NCBI GenBank assembly: GCA_026392145.1
Contig: JAPLCS010000341.1
Coordinates: 1 to 6,189 of the forward strand
Direction: 5' to 3'
Source: Fimbriimonadales bacterium
GTDB lineage: Bacteria; Armatimonadota; Fimbriimonadia; Fimbriimonadales; Fimbriimonadaceae
DNA length: 6,189 nt
In this document: piece after piece, positions 6,189 to 6,189 of the stretch
Numbering within the stretch: position 1 is the stretch's first letter
Layout of the letters: every line of letters starts with the position of its first letter
The notes under the pieces: generated by a model
Seen by the model: only the letters and a program-made list of their open reading frames with translations
Told to the model about the DNA's origin: nothing
Database searches by the model: none
Position numbers and translations under genes: made by a program

Positions 6189-6189
6189 A

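Noticed and set aside
1..6189. CRISPR array, insertion sequence or transposase remnants
   Set aside because: No regularly spaced repeats, terminal inverted repeats, target duplications or transposase motifs were seen on either strand.

Overview
The window is bacterial. It has tightly packed genes, Shine-Dalgarno sites, a TTG start, four-base gene overlaps and a tRNA of bacterial form with an encoded CCA end. Base composition is mid-range and even, and no mobile element, CRISPR array, rRNA or long non-coding stretch was seen. The phylum cannot be fixed from this sequence. A secreted plant-type GH51 arabinofuranosidase with an extra beta-sandwich, next to a PhnZ-like HD oxygenase, would suit a free-living polysaccharide degrader such as an armatimonadote, planctomycete or verrucomicrobial lineage, but that is only a guess.

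Layout from left to right. Positions 2-571 (+) hold the 3' end of an exporter-type ABC transporter gene, which converges on a minus-strand block. The two stop codons overlap in the palindrome CTAG (568-571), and a terminator-like hairpin for the ABC transcript lies inside the opposing gene (602-626). On the minus strand, reading right to left, are: a secreted alpha-L-arabinofuranosidase (6030-3634); after a 40-base gap, an HD-domain oxygenase of the PhnZ type (3593-3042); after a 138-base gap with a candidate promoter, a NYN-domain putative ribonuclease (2903-1983); and, overlapping it by four bases, a CCA tRNA nucleotidyltransferase with an HD domain (1986-568). At the right edge a tRNA-Ala(GGC) gene (6113-6188) is read rightward, divergent from the arabinofuranosidase.

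Functionally there are two minus-strand units. The first (arabinofuranosidase and PhnZ-like oxygenase) looks catabolic: one enzyme releases arabinose outside the cytoplasm, and the other probably oxidises a small phosphonate or similar molecule, although no PhnY partner or phosphonate transporter is visible here. The second (NYN nuclease and CCA enzyme) looks like RNA metabolism: a predicted nuclease translationally coupled to the enzyme that builds and repairs tRNA 3' ends. This pair is the most interesting candidate for an undescribed functional link, possibly in tRNA quality control. The proposal rests on gene arrangement alone.
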